64,000 nt of DNA from Strigamia acuminata (Eukaryota > Arthropoda > Chilopoda > Geophilomorpha > Linotaeniidae), in contig OX442315.1 in assembly GCA_949358305.1 (NCBI GenBank), positions 17,882,427 to 17,946,426 on the forward strand, given 5' to 3'. Under the pieces are notes generated by a model. It searched no databases and was not told the origin of the DNA. It saw only the letters and a list, made by a program, of their open reading frames with translations. Below, one piece after another: positions 61,632-64,000 of the stretch (the first letter of the stretch is position 1; each line of letters opens with the position of its first letter). The translations under genes and the position numbers were made by a program.

Positions 61632-62655
61632 ATGTCCTTGTCGAGGTGGAATCTAGTAAGGTAAAAATGGAAATCAAGTGATATTAATAAACATAAAGCA
61701 GTTACTGCATCAAATACAAGAAAAAATGACGTCTAAACGAATAAGTTAAATGCTCATTTAAATATTTTTTAAAAATGTTTACCGGTATTTGATTTTCTTA
61801 AATTTGCTACAGCGCTACCTTTCGCTATGCCTTGTGCGGCGGTGCTCTGTATTGGACATCAGTTAAAGGTTTTTGGGGTGGATTTTGCGAATCGCAGAAT
61901 TTGTATTGCGGAACTACTAAATACGCAGTATCACAAGTGCGACAACTAGAATGGAGATACGGTGTAAAGGTAAAAATACATTAAGCACGAACATAGTTAA
62001 GAAAATTTGTTTAGTTAAATATTTTTCGTATTGCAGATTCTTAGAGATGAAGAGCAAATTAAACGCGAATTAAGATACAATGCCACGACTTTTTGGAATA
62101 TCGGTAAAATTTCAACAAAAAAAAATATATATATACAAATATAAACTTTAATTCTGCATTTCAGGAATCCATAAAACGTTTTATTTTTTGAGTAATCTCA
62201 GAGTAATTTTGGGTGAACAATACGAAAATATTAAGAGTGGAAAGTATCTGGGGAAAGAGGAGGACGATGAAGAATTAGAACCAGCCGACTACGAGGATGA
62301 GGAAGGGGAAGTGGAAGAAGAAGACGACGACGAAGCAATGGAAACTAAAAAAGAGGAAAAGGATAAAGTTGAACAAAAGCCTGCCACAGCCAAAAATGAT
62401 AAGAACGAACAAGCAGCTGCTGCCAAAAAGGATAATAAAGTCGACGCAACTGGAGATGCGAAAAGGCCCGATGCTTCAAGTCGATCTGCATCCGCAACCC
62501 CCGCCGACTCCGAAAACCGTAAAATAACCGCAGCGTTGCTGAAAGACGCCAGCAATCCCGAAAACCAAAAAATACTCGAAGAAAAGGTTCGGGACGATCC
62601 AAAGGGTACAAAAGAGAAAATAGTTGAAAAAATTAGAAAGGTTCATGGAATGTAG
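61632..62655 (+). CDS. MIC13: MICOS subunit MIC13 (QIL1) with long charged C-terminal extension
   Basis: Inner-membrane MICOS component that bridges MIC10 and MIC60 parts at cristae junctions. Exons 61632-61660, 61813-61969, 62037-62103, 62165-62655; 247 aa. Residues 1-30 (MSLSRWNLVSATFRYALCGG, ALYWTSVKGFWG) match the QIL1 N-terminal membrane segment with its small-residue GG motif; FWNIGIHKTFYFLSNL (about 80-95) matches the conserved WN.G....F.F...L segment. Most MIC13 proteins are about 110-130 residues and stop soon after. Here the last exon continues for about 140 residues: an acidic block (EEDDEELEPADYEDEEGE), then a Lys/Ala-rich low-complexity stretch, then a helical end (LLKDASNPENQKILEEKV). 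There is no intron or stop between. Confidence 0.75.
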
Positions 62656-62910
62656 TTTTTAATTTCTTGAGTTGTATTATGGTGAAAAAAATAGCTTAAC
62701 ATTTAAGATATAAAATAGTATTTGGATTGTTGATGTACATTAAAATTGTGGAGAAAAAAAATGTTAAGATTGGAATAAAACTTATTTTTTGTTGACTAGA
62801 AATGAAAGTTTCTCGTAGTTTCTTCATTACAAATTGTGACACTAGACGGCGTGGTCAGTTGCGACTTTAGAATGGCGCTGGCTCGAAGAAGGATGAAGAA
62901 GGCACTTTAA

Positions 62911-64000
62911 ATGGATCTTATATATTCAGTATCAAGAAAGTTTTCGCTGAAATCTCAGTCGAATTCCGACTGGTGAGTATTTTTTAGAACGATTTGTCTG
63001 TTTGATTTGTATTCGATTTGCTTTGTAAAGGATGCACGAAGGAAATGCGGTTTGTGTCATCTCAAGCCGCAATACCATTGCGTTTACAAGCCGGACAAAA
63101 GTTGACGATTCCGTCGGCAAATCGTGGCGATGTCATGTTTATGTTGCGGATCTAAATTTACCTTGGGATGTATATAGGTGATATTATTTTTTTTTTTTAA
63201 ATGAAATTTTTTTTATGCTTTTATTATTTTGAAGAGCTCTAAGTCATAATGAAGAGATAACGTGTTTGGAGTGGGACACTTCCGGCAGCAGACTGTTAGT
63301 AGCGGATAAAATCGGCCAAATTCAAATATGGATGATGAAGGACTACTTGTTGAATGATTGGTTTTGTTTTTCTACGTCCCAGTTTCCCGGTGAACATATT
63401 TTGTGTGCTGCGTGGTTCCATAACGGAAAAAAGGTTCGAAAATGTATGAAAAAAATTGATAAATAGAATTATAATTTTTTTTAAATGTGTTTACAGATTG
63501 TTTTGAATAATGAGAAAAAAGACAGCCCTCATTACACGGATAAATTCCTCACCGTACGGTTTGGGCCTTCGATTCGGCATACTGGCGGCAGGCCGCGAGA
63601 AGGTTGCATCGCTATTGGTGCAACTGGAATGGTAAATTCAATTGAAAAATTGTATAGAATTTTTATTAAATACAAAAAAATATTGTTCAGATATGTGTGG
63701 TATTGCTATCGATGGACGGTACAACTTCAACAAGTTGCGACAGTTTGGGGTTACTAAGAACGAGACTAAAAGTGGTCGATTTGTGTTACGGGAAGAATGG
63801 AGATTTCCTCATAGCTGCTAGTGATGGCAGCATGTGCTCGGCAGTTCACTGCTACAAAGTTACTTTAAAAATCCAGCAAAATGATTCAAGGTCTGCTCAA
63901 TCGGATGGAAAATCATTCCAAGACAAATGTGTTATAAGCAGCCAGTCGTTGCCTGGATTTTATCCAAGTTGTTTTAACACGAATGCGTCGGAACGATCTT
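62911..64000 (+). CDS. MED16: Mediator complex subunit 16 (MED16), 5' part
   Basis: Tail-module subunit of Mediator that links activators to RNA polymerase II. Exons 62911-62972, 63031-63177, 63235-63433, 63497-63631, 63691 to the window edge; about 217 residues seen of a family of roughly 850. Start MDLIYSVS resembles human MDLAYVCE. N-terminal WD40 propeller motifs are clear: EEITCLEWDTSGSRLLVADK and GQIQIW (human EAITCLEWDQSGSRLLSAD, GQIKCW), ILCAAWFHNGKK, FGPSIRHTGGRPREGCIA, LIAASDGS. Truncated by the window, not by mutation. The start codon lies 256 bp after the MIC13 stop on the same strand. Confidence 0.95.

Noticed and set aside
62289-62611. Minus-strand and alternative-frame open frames over the MIC13 tail
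   Set aside because: Shadows of the low-complexity charged tail; the plus-strand frame is continuous with the spliced MIC13 core.

Overview
This is a 64 kb piece of a eukaryotic, animal nuclear genome. It is AT-rich, rich in A/T homopolymers, and its genes are split by many short GT-AG introns (mostly 50-100 bp). The families point to an arthropod: a masquerade-type protease homologue with five disulfide-knot domains, a Stubble/filzig-like protease and a CLIP-domain protease all sit here. DSTYK (commonly absent from flies) and the compact introns fit a non-insect pancrustacean, but no species can be named from sequence alone. All gene models were assembled by hand from splice sites, reading phase and remembered family sequences; no search was run.

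Layout. 1-11.5 kb: no protein gene can be supported. It holds promoter-like patches (palindromic CREs, an E-box/AP-1 pair, NRF1/YY1-like sites), a likely non-coding first exon on the minus strand near 7.6 kb, a 78-codon ORF and a decayed tRNA-derived repeat (11.9 kb, inside the last Cdk17 intron). 11.5-19.8 kb (-): a PCTAIRE kinase (CDK16/17/18) with three candidate in-phase N-terminal cassette exons. 20.7-21.5 kb (-): NDUFA12, with a hAT-type MITE in its last intron. 21.8-29.5 kb (+): two tandem DSTYK genes, the first with intact kinase motifs, the second lacking the catalytic Asp. 30.4-34.2 kb (-): DYNC2I1/WDR60, whose last exon is duplicated downstream, divergent from a short CEP63-like coiled-coil gene (34.6-35.8 kb, +). 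36.0 kb (-): tRNA-Lys(CUU). 36.4-41.1 kb (-): a receptor guanylyl cyclase.

43.2-59.1 kb is a cluster of five S1-family proteases: Stubble/filzig-like trypsin (+), its opposite-strand paralogue with a rebuilt S1 pocket (-), a CLIP-domain protease (-), a masquerade homologue with inactive triad (+), and a small chymotrypsin-like protease (-). Together they have the parts of an extracellular proteolytic cascade (clotting, melanisation or cuticle/epithelial type): activatable trypsin-like enzymes, a non-catalytic homologue and an enzyme of different specificity.

59.3-64 kb is housekeeping: TTI2 (-), divergent from a MIC13/QIL1 gene with an unusually long charged tail (+), then the 5' part of MED16 (+), which runs off the right edge.

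The most notable points are the DSTYK active/pseudokinase pair, the Cdk17 cassette-exon set, the protease cluster with varied active sites, the MIC13 tail, the WDR60 terminal-exon duplication and the hAT MITE.
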